Origin: Halochromatium sp.
GTDB lineage: Bacteria > Pseudomonadota > Gammaproteobacteria > Chromatiales > Chromatiaceae
Assembly: GCA_010912705.1 (NCBI GenBank)
Contig: POWB01000001.1
Coordinates: 347,759 to 411,758 of the forward strand
Reading direction: 5' to 3'
Length of the DNA: 64,000 bases
Both the position numbers and the translations under genes were made by a program. Shown here piece after piece: positions 30,201 through 40,683 of this stretch. The notes below the pieces were generated by a model. That model searched no databases. It was given only the letters and a program-made list of their open reading frames with translations, and had not been told where the DNA came from. The stretch's first letter is position 1. Each line of letters opens with the position of its first letter.

Positions 30201-30491
30201 CTCGATGACGAATCAGAAGCCCCCGAATCAGCCATCGCCCTCATCGGCACCATGAAGATCCTGATCCCGATGGCTGGTCTGATCGACAAAGACGCCGAGC
30301 TCAAACGCCTCGACAAAGAGATCGCCAAGCTGAATGCTGACATCGAGCGCATCGAGAAGAAGCTCGCCAACCCAAGCTTCGTCGACAAGGCCCCCACAGC
30401 GGTGGTGCAAAAGGAGCGCGACCGCGTTGCCGATCAGCGATCTGCGCTAACCAACCTCAGCAAGCAGCGCGACCGGATCGCGGCACTCTGA
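27279..30491 (+). CDS. valS: Valyl-tRNA synthetase with low-complexity insertions
   Basis: Charges tRNA-Val; cytoplasmic class I synthetase. The HIGH motif appears as [14 protein letters not shown], the KMSKS motif as [13 protein letters not shown], and the C-terminal coiled coil starts [20 protein letters not shown]. The ATG at 27279 ([12 protein letters not shown]) is the family start; the frame is open further upstream to 26997, but that part looks non-coding. At 1070 residues it is about 120 longer than E. coli ValS. The extra length is in three low-complexity stretches: a Gln-rich one near 502-535, a Gly/Ala/Asp-rich one near 691-749 and a Gly-Thr/Ala-Thr-rich one near 860-894. All conserved blocks around them are intact. 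Confidence 0.95.
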   Translation: MLDKTYEPHKIENAWYTRWEQAGWFAPHLSADATAAVSGSQGQGDAAQPFCIMIPPPNVTGSLHMGHGFNNAIMDALVRYHRMRGEPTLWQPGTDHAGIATQMVVERQLEAKGQTRHDLGREAFVERVWQWKAESGGTITQQLRRLGSSLDWQHERFTMDEGLSNAVREVFVRLFEEGLIYRGKRLVNWDPVLHTAISDLEVIAEEEAGHMWDLKYPLSNGTGAMIVSTTRPETMLGDCAVAVNPEDERYKHLIGETVELPLTGRRIPIIADEHADPELGTGCVKITPAHDFNDHAVWLRHRDETPIADQPHGGLINIFTADAAIRTNTPEEGELIPSAYTGLDRFEARKQILADLEAQGLLVQVRDHRLPVPRGDRSGAVVEPYLTDQWYLHIEPLAKPAIEAVENGQIRFVPDNWKNTYYEWMRNIQDWCISRQLWWGHRIPAWYDDQGNIYVGRSEDEVRAKHGLSADYPLRQDEDVLDTWFSSALWPFSTLGWPPEHNAELARSNQQTQDSQQEQNNQQGQDSEHQHAEQLDRLATFYPTSVLITGFDIIFFWVARMIMMGLKFMDDVPFRDVYIHGLVRDAQGNKMSKSKGNVLDPIDLIDGIELEPLVAKRTKGMMQPQLAEKIAKQTRKEFPNGIPAFGTDALRFTFAALATTGRDIKLDLGRVEGYRNFCNKLWNASRYVLMNTEGEDCGAGPEIPSLGQANPAQREGSDTGIDDSYGPGADTAGAHTAANQALGRDGQRQPLELSAADRWIRSRLNQTIGSVRESLDAYRFDLAAQAIYEFTWSEFCDWYLELCKPVLTSETASDAAKRGTRWTLVHTLETLLRLTHPFMPFITEEIWQKVRPLAGAVGVMTDANPGTGTGNGTGTGNGTVAAAATAADTETAATIMLAPYPTPDTALEDAEAEAEIRWVQQFILGVRRIKGEMNIAPAKQLPVLIANAHERDLQWLEQARPYLDFLARTESVRLLDDESEAPESAIALIGTMKILIPMAGLIDKDAELKRLDKEIAKLNADIERIEKKLANPSFVDKAPTAVVQKERDRVADQRSALTNLSKQRDRIAAL
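29874..29909. repeat. 18-bp tandem repeat inside valS
   Basis: Two exact copies of GGAACTGGAACTGGGAAT encode the Gly-Thr/Gly-Asn run of the third valS insertion. Confidence 0.7.
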
Positions 30492-30776
30492 GAGCACCCC
30501 AACAGAATTGGCCGCCTAGTTGACAGAACAGCAGGTTGCGCTCAATGCATCAGCGCGAACATTCCACCCGGCATCCGCACCCGCGAGGCATCAGATCATG
30601 ACAATCTCCGTCCATGCCAGATTCGGGCTTCAGCCGTCCACTTTACCCCGACATCAGGTTGTTATCTGCATGATTTCTCAAGCTATTAACATCTCATTGC
30701 AAAGTGTTAATTTGACTTGTGCGACAGCATCGGAAACACTTCAGGGTATAAGAAATTGATACCAATGGAAGACAAA
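30492..30776. other. Intergenic region before the beta-helix gene
   Basis: No gene is seen here. The last 130 bases are markedly AT-rich and probably hold the promoter of the beta-helix gene, but no convincing -35/-10 pair could be chosen. A TTG-started extension of the downstream frame (from 30717) has no secretion-signal logic. Confidence 0.4.
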
Positions 30777-33700
30777 ATGCAATCTCTAGTTAGCGCTATC
30801 TCAAATTTACTTTTCGGAATGTACAGCAAGCGCCGAGATAGAGCCCTAAGCATATATGTGCCTGGGATGCTCGCGCTATGTTTTTTAGTTTTCCCAGTAA
30901 ACAGCCTCGCGAATTGTTTTGCAATAACAGGGAATCCGAGCAACGGCTTTGGTGGCTGCGACCTTATCGATCCACATGAACTCGAATGGACCCCGCTAAA
31001 GGGTCCTTATGTTATCAACTCAACGGTTTACGTAAAAGGCCCGTTGGAAATTCGATCAGGCACCGAGGTTATAATTGAAAACGACGCCGCAATCGTTATT
31101 ACTGATGAACAAGACGATCAGGGACAGCCTATTGCAAGTCTCACATTAGTAGACAGCTCGCCTGATGAACCTGTTACTTTCACTTGGGAGCCTGGCGTCG
31201 CCCCTGGTGTGATGACTAGAGATGGTCATTACATTGGCATCGAATTTGAAGGCGATTCAGGCGGTAGCCGAATAGAGCATGCAATCATCAACGGTGCTGA
31301 TCGATGTATTACAGTACGACAAGGCCAGATCAGCCCCAAAATCATTAATAACACCATTACCAATTGCGCAAGTTTTGGTATTTACGTCGAAGGCAGCACC
31401 CCTGAAATCATCAATAACTTGATTGTCGAAAATCGCGGCATGGGGGTTGCAATTGATAATACTGTCGGCAACGTCAAAGTCGAATACAATACGATTGACC
31501 TCAATGCTGGCGGAGGAATCCTCTTTGTTGGATCAAACAATCCTACCACAAATGTTTCCAGCAACCTCATTACTAGGAATACTGGTGTTGGCTGGAGTGG
31601 CGGCACTAATGTAACGCATACCGATAATTATGTTTGGGGGAATCAGTATCATGCTAGAAACGAGCCGCATGACAGCTCAAACCCTCCTCGGTCTGAGATC
31701 ACTCCAGGAGGCTATTCCGTTTGCGCTGACCCCAGATATAGAGATCCTTATTTTGGCGACCGCAATTTAAAAGACGATTCTCCAGTTTATAATAGATACG
31801 GCGCTTATGCTAACCCTAGGATAGGGCAACCACCAGAATTCTTTCTTCCCGTAGTAGAAACAGCAACTCTTAGTGGAAACCTATCACGCAACGAACGCTG
31901 GTCCGGAATTATCACGTTAACTGGCAATGTCACAGTTGATTGGCCTTGGCGCTTAGAAATCGCACCCGGAACAGTTGTTCGAGTCCCAGCCAATCGAGAG
32001 CTCCGCATTAACAGCATTGCCGACATTGCTGGCGCAAGGGACGAACCTATCGTTTTCGAAGGCTCAGGTAGCACAACAGGAACCTGGGGAGGACTATATC
32101 TGTCTGGCTCGAGTCGTGTGAAACACACCAATATTGGCGGCGCCGACCGATGCGCTGAAATCCGTGGTGGCCTATCCGTTATTGCCGACAATGTTTTTAA
32201 TGGTTGCACAGAAGCAGCAATCGACATCTACGATGGCGCCCCAACCATTAGAAATAATCTAATTGTAGATAACCAAGGGGTGGGCATTCGCGTCGATGGT
32301 CCAACCACAACCACAATGAGACCGACTGCTACACCTCAAATTCATTTTAACACTATAGATATCAATGCAGGTGGAGGAATCGATTTCATCCACGATGCCG
32401 CCCCTAATGACTACCCAAAAGAAATCACCACGGTTTACGATAACATTATCACACGCAATAGCGTTGCCGGATGGTCAAGCTGTAACAATATCATAAACGA
32501 TGATAATAATTTTTGGGGAAACACAGAAAACTACTTAAACTGCTCATTAACTAATTATTCAACCAACAACCCTAACTATCTCACTCCGTTTAGTAGTCGC
32601 AAGCTAGACTCCTCTTCATCGCCATTACTGACTAGTTCCCGTTGCGGCGGCGAACTAGGTGCCTATGGAGGCGCATGCGAATGTCAACTCACTGATAATG
32701 GCTCTCCCCCTGAATACACCCCTCTGATTACCAATGATGTGACCCTAGCAGGAATACTACGACGAAGTGAACGCTGGTCAGGTGAAATTACACTGGAAGA
32801 CAGCGTCACAGTAGATTGGCCTTGGCGCCTTGAAATTGCCCCTGGAACAATCGTGCGTGTTCCAGAAGAAAAAGAGCTTATCATCAACAGCTTAGCAGAA
32901 ATTGCTGGCACTGCCGATAACCCTATTGTCTTTGAAGGCACTGAAGGGTCTACCATGAGTTGGGGCGGCTTGTCTTTATCTGGGATAAGTCTTGTACGCC
33001 ATGCTTGGATTAGCGGGGCTGATCGCTGTATCAAGATACGCCAACAAGGAATCGCCTATATCACAGACAGCGTCATCTCCGGTTGTACTGAAGCAGGCAT
33101 TTATATCTCCCAGGGCGCGCCAATCATTAGTAATAATTTGATTGTCGAGAACGGCGGCGTTGGCATTGGTGTTTACAGCGCAACAGCAAGCCCTAGCATC
33201 GAATACAACACGATTGACCTTAATGCCGGCATCGGCCTCGACTTCGCTAACGCCCACGATGACAATACAACGGTAAGGTATAACATTATCACACGGAACG
33301 GATTGGCAGGTTGGTCTGGGGGTGCCGGCATTACGTCTACTGAATTAAACAATGTTTGGGGAAATCGGCGTGATTTCCAGAGCGCAGGGGATATCCAGAC
33401 TACTAATTCAGTTCAATTCTCAAATGAAAGCTTTCCAGATTATCCGAATGACCCAAACTATTATGACCCACTACTGTCCGGTCGCGCGTTTCCAGAGCGC
33501 GATCGCCAAGTGCAAGCAGGCACACCGCTCAGGCTTATTAACAGCGGAAAAGGGATCGGCGCCTTTGGTAATAATGGCAGCCCTCCCATGTATGAGCCAA
33601 TCATGTCAAATACAGCAACGACAAGTGGCACGCTAACAAGGAACGAGCGGTGGTCTGGAACAGTCACATTAGATGGAGCAGTTACTGTCAACAGTCCTTG

Positions 33701-35981
33701 GCGACTAGAAATTACCCCAGGAACAACAGTGAACGTTGAGCCAGGCGCAGAATTACGGGTCAACAGTAACGCCAAGATAATAGGCACTAGTGAAAATCCC
33801 ATCACCTTTGCCCCAAGTCAAGGTGGACAACAGGATGGGCAATCAGAGGTTTGGGCAGGTATCAGGTTTAGTCAAGGCTCAGGTGGTAGCGTGATCCACA
33901 ATGCATCTATTTCAGGCGCGCAAGCCTGCATTGGAGTAGAAGGCGGCATGCAATTGATTGCAGAAAACTTTATTAAAGATTGCGCGGGAAATGGCATTCG
34001 TGTCGATCGGGGTGCACCGCATATTGATCATAATCTCATCGTTAGGAGTGGTGAGGCCGGGATCGCAGTCACGAGCGACGGAGAGACCGCAAACCCTCGA
34101 TTGACCTATAACACGCTTTACTTGAATACTGCTGGCGGATTGGATTTTAGTGGCGCTAATAACGATGACCGTACGATCGTTGCCTATAACATTATTTCTC
34201 ACAATGGGGGTGAGGGCTGGTTTGGAGGAAGAAATGTTCTCCGCGGTATCCACTATGGGGATGGTATGCTAGACCCAGCAACCAACTTAGTTGCGCTTAA
34301 CCAGCTTGACTTCCAAAGCGCTGGGATTCGTTGCATTAATGGCGCTGCGAATGTTCCAAATATCATTTGCACCGACCCACTCTATGTTGACGAAAACAAC
34401 GAAAACTGGCAGCTGTCACCTAGCAGTCCAGCAAAAACTGCGGGGCCGAATGGTTTCGAGATCGGGCGCTATGGCGGAGCAGTCTATGACACGGATGGCG
34501 ACGGCATCCCGGACTCCATAGAAGCAGATTCAGATAACGATGGCGTGGCTGATCACTTGGACAACTGTCCTACGGTGGCCAACGCTAATCAAAATGATAA
34601 TGACTCAGATGGCCAAGGTGACCAGTGCGACAGTGATGATGATAATGACGGGCTACCTGATCTCTATGAAGTCAAGTACGGCCTAGATCCATTCGATGCA
34701 GCCGATGCAGCGCTCGACCAAGATGGCGATGGCCTGACTGCACGTGAAGAGTATGCATTAGGCACTGATCCAACGCTTGCGGATACTGATGGCGACGGCA
34801 TCAATGACGGCGCCGATCCTCAGCCACTCGGCGATTGCTCACCCACTGCCACGACGATTAATCAGCTGCCCCAAAATAGCTCTGGGATTCATTTTATCCG
34901 CTCCCAAAACAGCATTACCGTTGCTGGTACTGCCACCGTTGGCTCGACGGCATCACTCACCCTGCAGGCTCCTCGCATTCGTTTCCAGCCTGGCTTCCAG
35001 GTAGCCGCGGGCGGGGTTTTGCGCGCAACCGCTGCTTCAGTGACCTGCGCCTCCCCGGCATCCTCTTCGACAACGGCCACCGCTGCAGGATCGGTTCGCA
35101 GGGCGAACGATCAGGACGATCAGCAAGCTGATCCCCTTTCCCCTGTTTTACAGACCAAAGGCTTATCAACTGGTCTGCAAGATAAGCTTGGGAGCCTAGG
35201 CATCGATCCAAAGGCGACAACGGATGCGATCATGGATGCGAGCGAGCGTTGGCTGGTCATCGAGACCCCACAGGCCCTTGACAGCCGTGATGATAATTCC
35301 GAGCCTGATATCTATCACATTGATTTGCTCAAGGATGCGGTGACGCTCGTGAGCGTCTCCTTAGAGGGAGGCGCAGGCAATGCAGCAAGCCGTTATCCAG
35401 TAGCAGATGCAAGTGGTGAACTCATCCTGTTCCAAAGTCTGGCCGATGATTTGGTGCACGGCGATGCGAATAGCGCTGAAGACATCTTTCTGCACGATCT
35501 AGCGCTCGGCCAAACCTCGCGGATCACAGTCGGAACGCTAGCCTCGGCTCATCCAGCGCTCGATGCGGCGGGGGGTACAGTGCTCTATGACCAGCTCGAT
35601 GACACCGGAGCTCGACGGATTCTGGGCCAGCCGCTCTATCACACCCAGGCAACTGAGCAGCTCAGTCTGAGCCGGAGTCCGTCTGGCCGGCGACTCGATA
35701 GCCACCACCCGGCGATCAGTGCGAATGGTCGCTACCTAGTCTATTTGGAGCAGCTGACTGACGCAGAGACAGCAAGCCCGTCAGAAACCACCTGTTGGGT
35801 GCATGTCTACGACCGCAATACCAAGGTCTATCACCGACAAGCCTGCCCGCCCGCCTTGTCCGACGCCGCAGAGCAGGCACGCCCTACCTTCAGCGCGGAG
35901 GACAAAGCCTTGCTTTGGCAGGTCCCAAACCGGTCTGAGCCGATTGTGCTCGATAACCCGCTCTATGCACCGCAGGAGTGA
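30777..35981 (+). CDS. Giant secreted parallel beta-helix protein with TSP3-like, coathanger-like and propeller-like C-terminal modules
   Basis: The ATG at 30777 is chosen because GGAAG lies upstream and a signal peptide follows (hydrophobic core [19 protein letters not shown]). The 1734 residues contain four cassettes of 270-310 residues with NosD/PbH1-type repeats. Cassettes 2-4 each open with an RNERWSG (RSERWSG in cassette 3) plus PWRLEI(A/T)PGT motif and carry [14 protein letters not shown] rungs. Next come Asp-rich calcium-binding TSP3-like repeats ([19 protein letters not shown]) at about 1235-1355. Then comes the locus-wide module ([18 protein letters not shown]) at about 1365-1425, and last a 250-residue PD40/TolB-like tail ([14 protein letters not shown]). 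No membrane anchor or sorting signal is seen at the end. Likely a surface or extracellular carbohydrate-binding or lyase-like protein. The first two-thirds is AT-richer than the last third. Confidence 0.82.
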   Translation: MQSLVSAISNLLFGMYSKRRDRALSIYVPGMLALCFLVFPVNSLANCFAITGNPSNGFGGCDLIDPHELEWTPLKGPYVINSTVYVKGPLEIRSGTEVIIENDAAIVITDEQDDQGQPIASLTLVDSSPDEPVTFTWEPGVAPGVMTRDGHYIGIEFEGDSGGSRIEHAIINGADRCITVRQGQISPKIINNTITNCASFGIYVEGSTPEIINNLIVENRGMGVAIDNTVGNVKVEYNTIDLNAGGGILFVGSNNPTTNVSSNLITRNTGVGWSGGTNVTHTDNYVWGNQYHARNEPHDSSNPPRSEITPGGYSVCADPRYRDPYFGDRNLKDDSPVYNRYGAYANPRIGQPPEFFLPVVETATLSGNLSRNERWSGIITLTGNVTVDWPWRLEIAPGTVVRVPANRELRINSIADIAGARDEPIVFEGSGSTTGTWGGLYLSGSSRVKHTNIGGADRCAEIRGGLSVIADNVFNGCTEAAIDIYDGAPTIRNNLIVDNQGVGIRVDGPTTTTMRPTATPQIHFNTIDINAGGGIDFIHDAAPNDYPKEITTVYDNIITRNSVAGWSSCNNIINDDNNFWGNTENYLNCSLTNYSTNNPNYLTPFSSRKLDSSSSPLLTSSRCGGELGAYGGACECQLTDNGSPPEYTPLITNDVTLAGILRRSERWSGEITLEDSVTVDWPWRLEIAPGTIVRVPEEKELIINSLAEIAGTADNPIVFEGTEGSTMSWGGLSLSGISLVRHAWISGADRCIKIRQQGIAYITDSVISGCTEAGIYISQGAPIISNNLIVENGGVGIGVYSATASPSIEYNTIDLNAGIGLDFANAHDDNTTVRYNIITRNGLAGWSGGAGITSTELNNVWGNRRDFQSAGDIQTTNSVQFSNESFPDYPNDPNYYDPLLSGRAFPERDRQVQAGTPLRLINSGKGIGAFGNNGSPPMYEPIMSNTATTSGTLTRNERWSGTVTLDGAVTVNSPWRLEITPGTTVNVEPGAELRVNSNAKIIGTSENPITFAPSQGGQQDGQSEVWAGIRFSQGSGGSVIHNASISGAQACIGVEGGMQLIAENFIKDCAGNGIRVDRGAPHIDHNLIVRSGEAGIAVTSDGETANPRLTYNTLYLNTAGGLDFSGANNDDRTIVAYNIISHNGGEGWFGGRNVLRGIHYGDGMLDPATNLVALNQLDFQSAGIRCINGAANVPNIICTDPLYVDENNENWQLSPSSPAKTAGPNGFEIGRYGGAVYDTDGDGIPDSIEADSDNDGVADHLDNCPTVANANQNDNDSDGQGDQCDSDDDNDGLPDLYEVKYGLDPFDAADAALDQDGDGLTAREEYALGTDPTLADTDGDGINDGADPQPLGDCSPTATTINQLPQNSSGIHFIRSQNSITVAGTATVGSTASLTLQAPRIRFQPGFQVAAGGVLRATAASVTCASPASSSTTATAAGSVRRANDQDDQQADPLSPVLQTKGLSTGLQDKLGSLGIDPKATTDAIMDASERWLVIETPQALDSRDDNSEPDIYHIDLLKDAVTLVSVSLEGGAGNAASRYPVADASGELILFQSLADDLVHGDANSAEDIFLHDLALGQTSRITVGTLASAHPALDAAGGTVLYDQLDDTGARRILGQPLYHTQATEQLSLSRSPSGRRLDSHHPAISANGRYLVYLEQLTDAETASPSETTCWVHVYDRNTKVYHRQACPPALSDAAEQARPTFSAEDKALLWQVPNRSEPIVLDNPLYAPQE

Positions 35982-36208
35982 TTAACCTAAAAAAGAGCGG
36001 TTTTGATTGGGCCTGCTAAGGCGCTCTATGGCGCCCTGGACACACAGTAGGATAGCGACAAGGATGTCCGTTACCGGCCGATAGCAAGTATCTCGGCAGC
36101 ACGGCTGCTTGATCAAAGCGGGTTCTACTGAGGGTGTTTACAAAACCGTCATAGTCGGGGCTTAACATTCAGGTCTCCAGTCATCATCACTATGAGCCTC
36201 GAGACCCT

Positions 36209-38740
36209 ATGAGAACCGCGAAAGCCCCGACCGACTGGCTGAGCCGGCGCCTGATATCGCTGAGCTTGGTCGCCTTGCCGCTAGTCCTTCCGCCAACACA
36301 GGCACTCGCTCAGAGCGATGGCCTATCAAGCGCGTTTGAGCGCATCGCCACCTTCCCGATCTATCGGAACCTGGCACCTGGCGAGGACCCCAGCAGCGAA
36401 ACAGCCGCCGAGATCATCGCCTCCGCCCAGGGTGGGACGCTGCTGGTTTACAGCGACAGCCCCATGGAGCGCATTGGCTTCATCGATATCCAGAACCCAT
36501 CCATGCCCCAGCCCGCGGGCTTTTTCCCCCTCGACGGCGAGCCGACCTCGGTCGCCGTGCTGGGTGACTACGCCTTGGTCGGCGTCAATACCTCGGCAAG
36601 CTACACCGAGCCCTCCGGCTATCTGGCGGTGATCGATATTGCCGACACCTCAGCAGCGCGCGAGGTCGCCCGGATCGATCTCGGTGGCCAACCTGACTCA
36701 GTCGCCATCAGCCCCGATGGCCGCTACGCCGCCATTGCCATCGAAAATGAGCGCGATGAAGACGCCTGCGCGCGTGGCGATGGCACCCTGATCAACGAAG
36801 CGCACGGCGACGAGGATCGTTGTGACGACGAGGGTGGTGAGTTCGGTGGCCTGCCGCAGCTTCCCGCTGGCTACCTAAGCCTGGTTGACCTGGCCGGCGA
36901 TCCGACGAGCTGGCAGGCCGACCGTATTGATCTAACCGGGCTCGCCGCCGTGGCACCGATCGATCCCGAGCCGGAGTATGTGGCGATCAACAGCCAGAAC
37001 CAGGCTGCGGTGAGCCTGCAGGAAAACAACCATCTGGTCGTGGTGGACCTGCTCAGTGCCACCGTCGCTAGCCATTTCTCCGCCGGGACGGTCAATCTGA
37101 CCAACGTCGATACCGTCGAGAACGACCTGATTGATCCGATCTACTCGCTCAACAGTATTCCACGTGAGCCGGACGCCGTTGCTTGGGTCGCTGATACCTA
37201 TATCGCCACCGCGAACGAGGGCGACTGGAATGGTGGCAGCCGTGGCTACAGCCTGTTCACGGCAGATGGTACCTTGGTGATGGACGCTGGCGAGCGCGTC
37301 GAGTACGCCACGACCCGTGTCGGCCAGTACCCCGAATTCCGTGCCGAGAACAAAGGCGCGGAGCCTGAGGGCGTCGCCGCAGCGAGCTATGGCAACGACG
37401 AGTATCTCTTCGTCGGCGCCGAGCGCGCCAACCTAGTGCTGGTGGAAAAGGTCATCGAAGAAGGCCGAAATACCGAGACCAGTCAGCTGTTGCCAACCGG
37501 TGTCGCCCCAGAGGGACTGTTGCCGATTCCTTCCCGCAACCTGTTTGTCATTGCTGCTGAAGCAGATGCCGCGGATGACAACATCCGCTCACTGATCAGC
37601 CTCTATCAGCTCAGCGCTGAGGCGCCCGAGTATCCACAGTTGGCATCCACCGGCGAGCCGCCGATCGGCTGGGGCGCGCTCTCGGCGCTCGCTGCGGACC
37701 GCAACGATGCAAGCCGTCTCTACAGCGTGCATGACAATTTCTATGCCCCCTCGCACCTCTACAGCATCGACCTCAGCGAGACACCGGCCCAGATCACTCA
37801 AATCCAAGAGCTGCGGCTTGGCGACGAGACCCGTGACTATGATCTCGAAGGCCTGGCAACACGCGCCGAGGGTGGCTTCTGGGCAGTCTCCGAAGGCAAT
37901 GCCAACACGACCGGCAACTTGCTGATCCCAATCGCTGCCGATGGCACCATACTCGATGAGATCTCCTTGCCGACCGAGATCGCTGATGAAGCCGTGCGCT
38001 TTGGCTTCGAAGGAGTCGCGGTGATCGGCGCCGGCGCCACCGAGCAGGTGTTTGTCGCCTTCCAGCGCGAGTGGGCCGATGACCCTGAAGGCTATGTGAA
38101 GATCGGGCGCTATCTCCCCTCCTCGCAAACCTGGGACTTCTACTATTATCCACTCGACCCCGCCCCGGAAGGCGCCTGGGTCGGTCTCTCCGAGATCGTC
38201 ACCCTCGATGAACTGGGCGTCTTCGCGGTCGTCGAGCGTGATAACCAGCTGGGGCCTGATGCAAGCGTGAAGCGCATCTACCAAATCGCGCTGGATACCC
38301 TGCAGGATCAAGGCTTGGCCTATCCCGTGTTCAGGAAAACCCTGATGCGGGATCTACTTCCGGATCTGCAGGCAAGCAATGGCTGGGTACCAGATAAGGT
38401 CGAAGGCATGGCGGTCACCATCGATGGTCAGGTCTACCTGGTCACCGATAACGACGGCATCGATGATGCCCTAGGCGAGACCTACTTCCTGCGACTTGGT
38501 TTACCCGATGCCAGTGGCTGCAACGACGCCGAGACCAGGCTGACCTGGCCAGTCGCCAGTGGCACCCAGACCAACCGCTCCGAGGTGGGTATTAGCGTGG
38601 CTGGCACCGTGTCGGTCGCGAGCGCCGCGGCCTTAGAGCTGTTTGCCCCTCGCATCCACTTCTTGCCTGGCTTTAGCGTTGCTGATGGTGGCCAGCTTCT
38701 GGCAACAGCCAGCACGGTCAACTGTACTGCCGACCTTTAA
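36209..38740 (+). CDS. Secreted phytase-like/esterase-like beta-propeller protein with shared C-terminal module
   Basis: An 843-residue protein with a signal peptide (about 1-34, ending TQALA). The first half is propeller-like (GYLAVIDIADTS, VAISPDGRYAAIAIENERDE), similar to choice-of-anchor/alkaline-phosphatase-like repeats. The second half matches the phytase-like family (WGALSALAADRNDASRLYSV, RDYDLEGLA, VEGMAVTIDGQVYLVTDNDG). The last 70 residues are the same module as in three neighbouring genes (FAPRIHFLPGFSVADGGQLL). It lacks the PD40-like tail found in two of them. Enzymatic activity on phosphate esters is possible from family knowledge but unproven. No strong ribosome-binding site is visible before the ATG. 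Confidence 0.8.
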   Translation: MRTAKAPTDWLSRRLISLSLVALPLVLPPTQALAQSDGLSSAFERIATFPIYRNLAPGEDPSSETAAEIIASAQGGTLLVYSDSPMERIGFIDIQNPSMPQPAGFFPLDGEPTSVAVLGDYALVGVNTSASYTEPSGYLAVIDIADTSAAREVARIDLGGQPDSVAISPDGRYAAIAIENERDEDACARGDGTLINEAHGDEDRCDDEGGEFGGLPQLPAGYLSLVDLAGDPTSWQADRIDLTGLAAVAPIDPEPEYVAINSQNQAAVSLQENNHLVVVDLLSATVASHFSAGTVNLTNVDTVENDLIDPIYSLNSIPREPDAVAWVADTYIATANEGDWNGGSRGYSLFTADGTLVMDAGERVEYATTRVGQYPEFRAENKGAEPEGVAAASYGNDEYLFVGAERANLVLVEKVIEEGRNTETSQLLPTGVAPEGLLPIPSRNLFVIAAEADAADDNIRSLISLYQLSAEAPEYPQLASTGEPPIGWGALSALAADRNDASRLYSVHDNFYAPSHLYSIDLSETPAQITQIQELRLGDETRDYDLEGLATRAEGGFWAVSEGNANTTGNLLIPIAADGTILDEISLPTEIADEAVRFGFEGVAVIGAGATEQVFVAFQREWADDPEGYVKIGRYLPSSQTWDFYYYPLDPAPEGAWVGLSEIVTLDELGVFAVVERDNQLGPDASVKRIYQIALDTLQDQGLAYPVFRKTLMRDLLPDLQASNGWVPDKVEGMAVTIDGQVYLVTDNDGIDDALGETYFLRLGLPDASGCNDAETRLTWPVASGTQTNRSEVGISVAGTVSVASAAALELFAPRIHFLPGFSVADGGQLLATASTVNCTADL

Positions 38741-38867
38741 TCAAATGATCTAAGGCACCAAGCGCCAAACTTGACGCCTTAGCTAAGCCCTCACCTTCGG
38801 CATGGATGCATCGGGGGTGGAGGGCCAACGCACCCCTCTCACAACCTGTGGCGTGCGCGATCTGCAT

Positions 38868-38983
38868 GACTATCGCATCCACATCTGGCAGCGGTCATCG
38901 GCTTGGCTGGCGGTCTCCTCCAGATAGGCGATGTAGCGTCCATTGGCGCTGATCGCAGCAAGACAACGGGCACCGCTGATGCT
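38868..38983 (-). pseudogene. Fragment of the PD40-like C-terminal tail
   Basis: Read in the same frame as, and directly after, the stop of the repeat-protein gene. The minus strand encodes [19 protein letters not shown], then ADDRCQMWMR and a stop. This matches the [16 protein letters not shown] and [16 protein letters not shown] segments near the ends of the beta-helix protein and the 1834-residue protein. Only about 30 residues remain, so it is a relic of a third copy of the tail. Confidence 0.7.
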
Positions 38984-40018
38984 TTAATGATCCCGGCGCT
39001 GCTTCGCCAACCAGGCTTCAATGGTGGCTTGATCAAGCCCCTTGAGGCGTTCCTCGGGATCAAGGCCCTTGAGCCGCTCTTCCGGATCAAGCCCCTTGAT
39101 CCGTTCTTCGGGATCAAGGCCCTTGAGCCGTTCTTCGGGATCAAGCCCCTTGATCCGTTCTTCGGGATCAAGGCCCTTGAGCCGCTCCTCGGGGGCGTAG
39201 TGCTTGAAAATCTCCTCGGGATCAAGCCCCTTGAGCCGCTCCTCAGGGGTCATGTTCGCGAGTACCAGCTCATGGGTCTCGCGCAGAAAGTCTTCCATCG
39301 TGTAGGCCATGGTCGGGTTCTCCCGTCGATATATCAGATAGAGGCGTTCAAACAGTTCCCCGTGTCCGCCGCGGCGCGGGTTTGGGTAGCGGGCGCGATA
39401 GTGGATCAAGCCCTGGCGCAGCCGATCTTGCTCGCTGGCGAAGAGTTCCCAGGGGGCGTTGCGTGGGTGTTTGGCAATGCCATTGAGGACGATCAGGCGG
39501 ACCTGATGGGCGCCCCAGGGTAGTTCATAGACGCCCTCCCAAGCGGTGGCTTGTAACCGATACCGGCGCGCCAGTTTGCGCGGAAAGCGGGTGGCGACGG
39601 CATAGAGGCCGAAGGCCGCGCGCCGATGGCGTTTGCCGTTTGGCTGGCGCCTGAGCTTGCGGTAGTTGACGTAGTGGCCGATCAACTCATCCAGGGTCCA
39701 GGCGTTCAGCGGTTCATGCTGCGATTTGTAGGTGAGTAGGTTGTGCGGGCGCAGATTCTCGAGCCCATCAGGAAGCTCATGGTGTGGCTGGCAGTGGCCC
39801 TTCAGCGCCGAGTGAGACGCGGTGCCTTTCTCGGTGGCCTCGATGATGGCCACATCGAGCAATTGGCTGCTCAGCGCCATCTCTTGTTCGAGTTCGACCC
39901 GCCAAGGCGCGCCCTCGAACACCTCCATCAGCGCGACGCCAAACAGCCGATGCCATTGGCGCAGCCGCTCTTCAGAGGCCGTTGGGGCATTGGGTTGGAT
40001 GGGGGAATCCTCGGACAT
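38984..40018 (-). CDS. Uncharacterised Rpn/PDDEXK-associated protein with 9-residue tandem repeats
   Basis: The 344-residue protein has an N-terminal 250-residue region that I recognise only by type (EQEMALSSQLLDVAIIEATE, then HNLLTYKSQHEPLNAWTLDE). It resembles the PD-(D/E)XK transposase-related proteins that are multicopy in Chromatiales and cyanobacteria; the LLDVAIIE and LTYKSQHE segments could form the nuclease core. The C-terminal part is eight units of a 9-residue repeat, consensus (L/I)KGLDPEER, ending in a short tail (ATIEAWLAKQRRDH). The repeats predict a charged helical array. There is no signal peptide. It lies inside a patch of broken module fragments. Confidence 0.65.
   Translation of the reverse strand: MSEDSPIQPNAPTASEERLRQWHRLFGVALMEVFEGAPWRVELEQEMALSSQLLDVAIIEATEKGTASHSALKGHCQPHHELPDGLENLRPHNLLTYKSQHEPLNAWTLDELIGHYVNYRKLRRQPNGKRHRRAAFGLYAVATRFPRKLARRYRLQATAWEGVYELPWGAHQVRLIVLNGIAKHPRNAPWELFASEQDRLRQGLIHYRARYPNPRRGGHGELFERLYLIYRRENPTMAYTMEDFLRETHELVLANMTPEERLKGLDPEEIFKHYAPEERLKGLDPEERIKGLDPEERLKGLDPEERIKGLDPEERLKGLDPEERLKGLDQATIEAWLAKQRRDH
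39031..39246. repeat. Eight 27-bp tandem coding repeats
   Basis: Units begin GATCAAG(G/C)CCCTTGA and are 27 bases long. Six near-identical units are followed by one strongly diverged and one good unit. Leu- and Ile-starting units alternate in the central part, giving a 54-bp higher-order period. There are no unique spacers, so this is not a CRISPR array. Confidence 0.92.
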
Positions 40019-40037
40019 GACAGGAGTATAGCGTTAA

Positions 40038-40100
40038 CTTCAGCCTTCAGCCTTCAGCCCTCAGCCCTCAGCCCTCAGCCCTCAGCCCTCAGCCCTCAGC
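40038..40100. repeat. Nine heptanucleotide tandem repeats
   Basis: Three copies of CTTCAGC are followed by six copies of CCTCAGC. The tract begins 20 bases upstream of the start of the repeat-protein gene and contains the stop codon of the AAA-ATPase fragment, so the fragment's end is set by the repeat tract. Confidence 0.9.
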
Positions 40101-40218
40101 CTTCACCCTGTGCCGGCACCAGCAAGACGTGCTCTTTCATGATGTCAGTGCGATCTTGGTGCCAGTCGCCGTCCCGTCGCAGGGTGCTGAAGTCACTCAG
40201 GCCGTAGGGGAATTGCAT
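40096..40218 (-). pseudogene. N-terminal fragment of an AAA-ATPase-like/PDDEXK protein
   Basis: A 40-codon frame starts MQFPYGLSDFSTLRRDGDW and continues HQDRTDIMKEHVLLVP. This is the usual beginning of the predicted AAA-ATPase family (AAA_34 type, around 500 residues, with GISDF and DRT/DKT motifs at the same positions). The frame runs into the heptanucleotide tract and stops. Only the extreme N-terminus is present. Confidence 0.55.
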
Positions 40219-40222
40219 CGGG

Positions 40223-40600
40223 TTAGCTCCGGGTTCCGGGACTTATCTGATTGAATTCCCCGAGGCCTTGCCCTAGGGCTCCACAAGCGACATCGCGGGC
40301 GTAGGCAAAGCCAGTGTCCCAAGTGTACGTCCGATCCTTATCCCGCAAGCCGCCATCGTCGGTCTTCACTTCCCAGATCAGGCCGGTGACATTGTCACGC
40401 ACGCAAGCCCAGTCGGTCGCCGTGGCCGGCAGGGCCAGCCCGTTGGCATCGAGCTTGGTGTAGCTAAACCCGGCATGACCGTCGCTGGAATCATTGTCGG
40501 TGACATCGCGCCCGTACTCGCCATCCTGGCTGGGAAAGCCGCTGACCGGGCAGGCGAGGTTGTTGCGGCTGCCGTCGGCGCGGCATCCGCCCTTGTAAAC
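40223..40600 (-). pseudogene. Fragment of a DUF1566 (Lcl C-terminal-like) domain protein
   Basis: The minus strand reads CRADGSRNNLACPVSGFPSQ, then DGEYGRDVTDNDSSDGHAGF, CVRDNVTGLIWEVKTDDGG and RDKDRTYTW. This closely matches the N-terminal 120 residues of the 1834-residue protein at 45.5-51 kb (DGDYGRDVIHNDDSDGHAGF, CVRDNITGLVWEVKTDDGG). It has no start codon, the sequence before the Cys is shifted out of frame, and it stops after about 120 codons. It is a relic of a duplicated gene. Confidence 0.8.
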
Positions 40601-40683
40601 CCCATACTCTCTGTGTAGCCGTTGTCAACGCAGGCGACCCGTTGCCGAACCGGAACCGCGCCACGGACAGACCCTCACCGTCC

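Noticed and set aside
38752..38785. Inverted repeat CTAAGGC...GCCTTAG after the phytase-like gene
   Set aside because: The 7-bp stem has a loop of about 18 bases and no T-run, so it is too weak to call a terminator.
39031..39246. CRISPR-like regular repeats
   Set aside because: Units follow each other directly with no unique spacers and encode a periodic peptide.
38903..39523. A plus-strand frame with a regular Pro-Leu-Glu repeat
   Set aside because: It is the opposite-strand reading of the 27-bp repeats; the minus-strand protein has the conserved N-terminus and sensible repeat.
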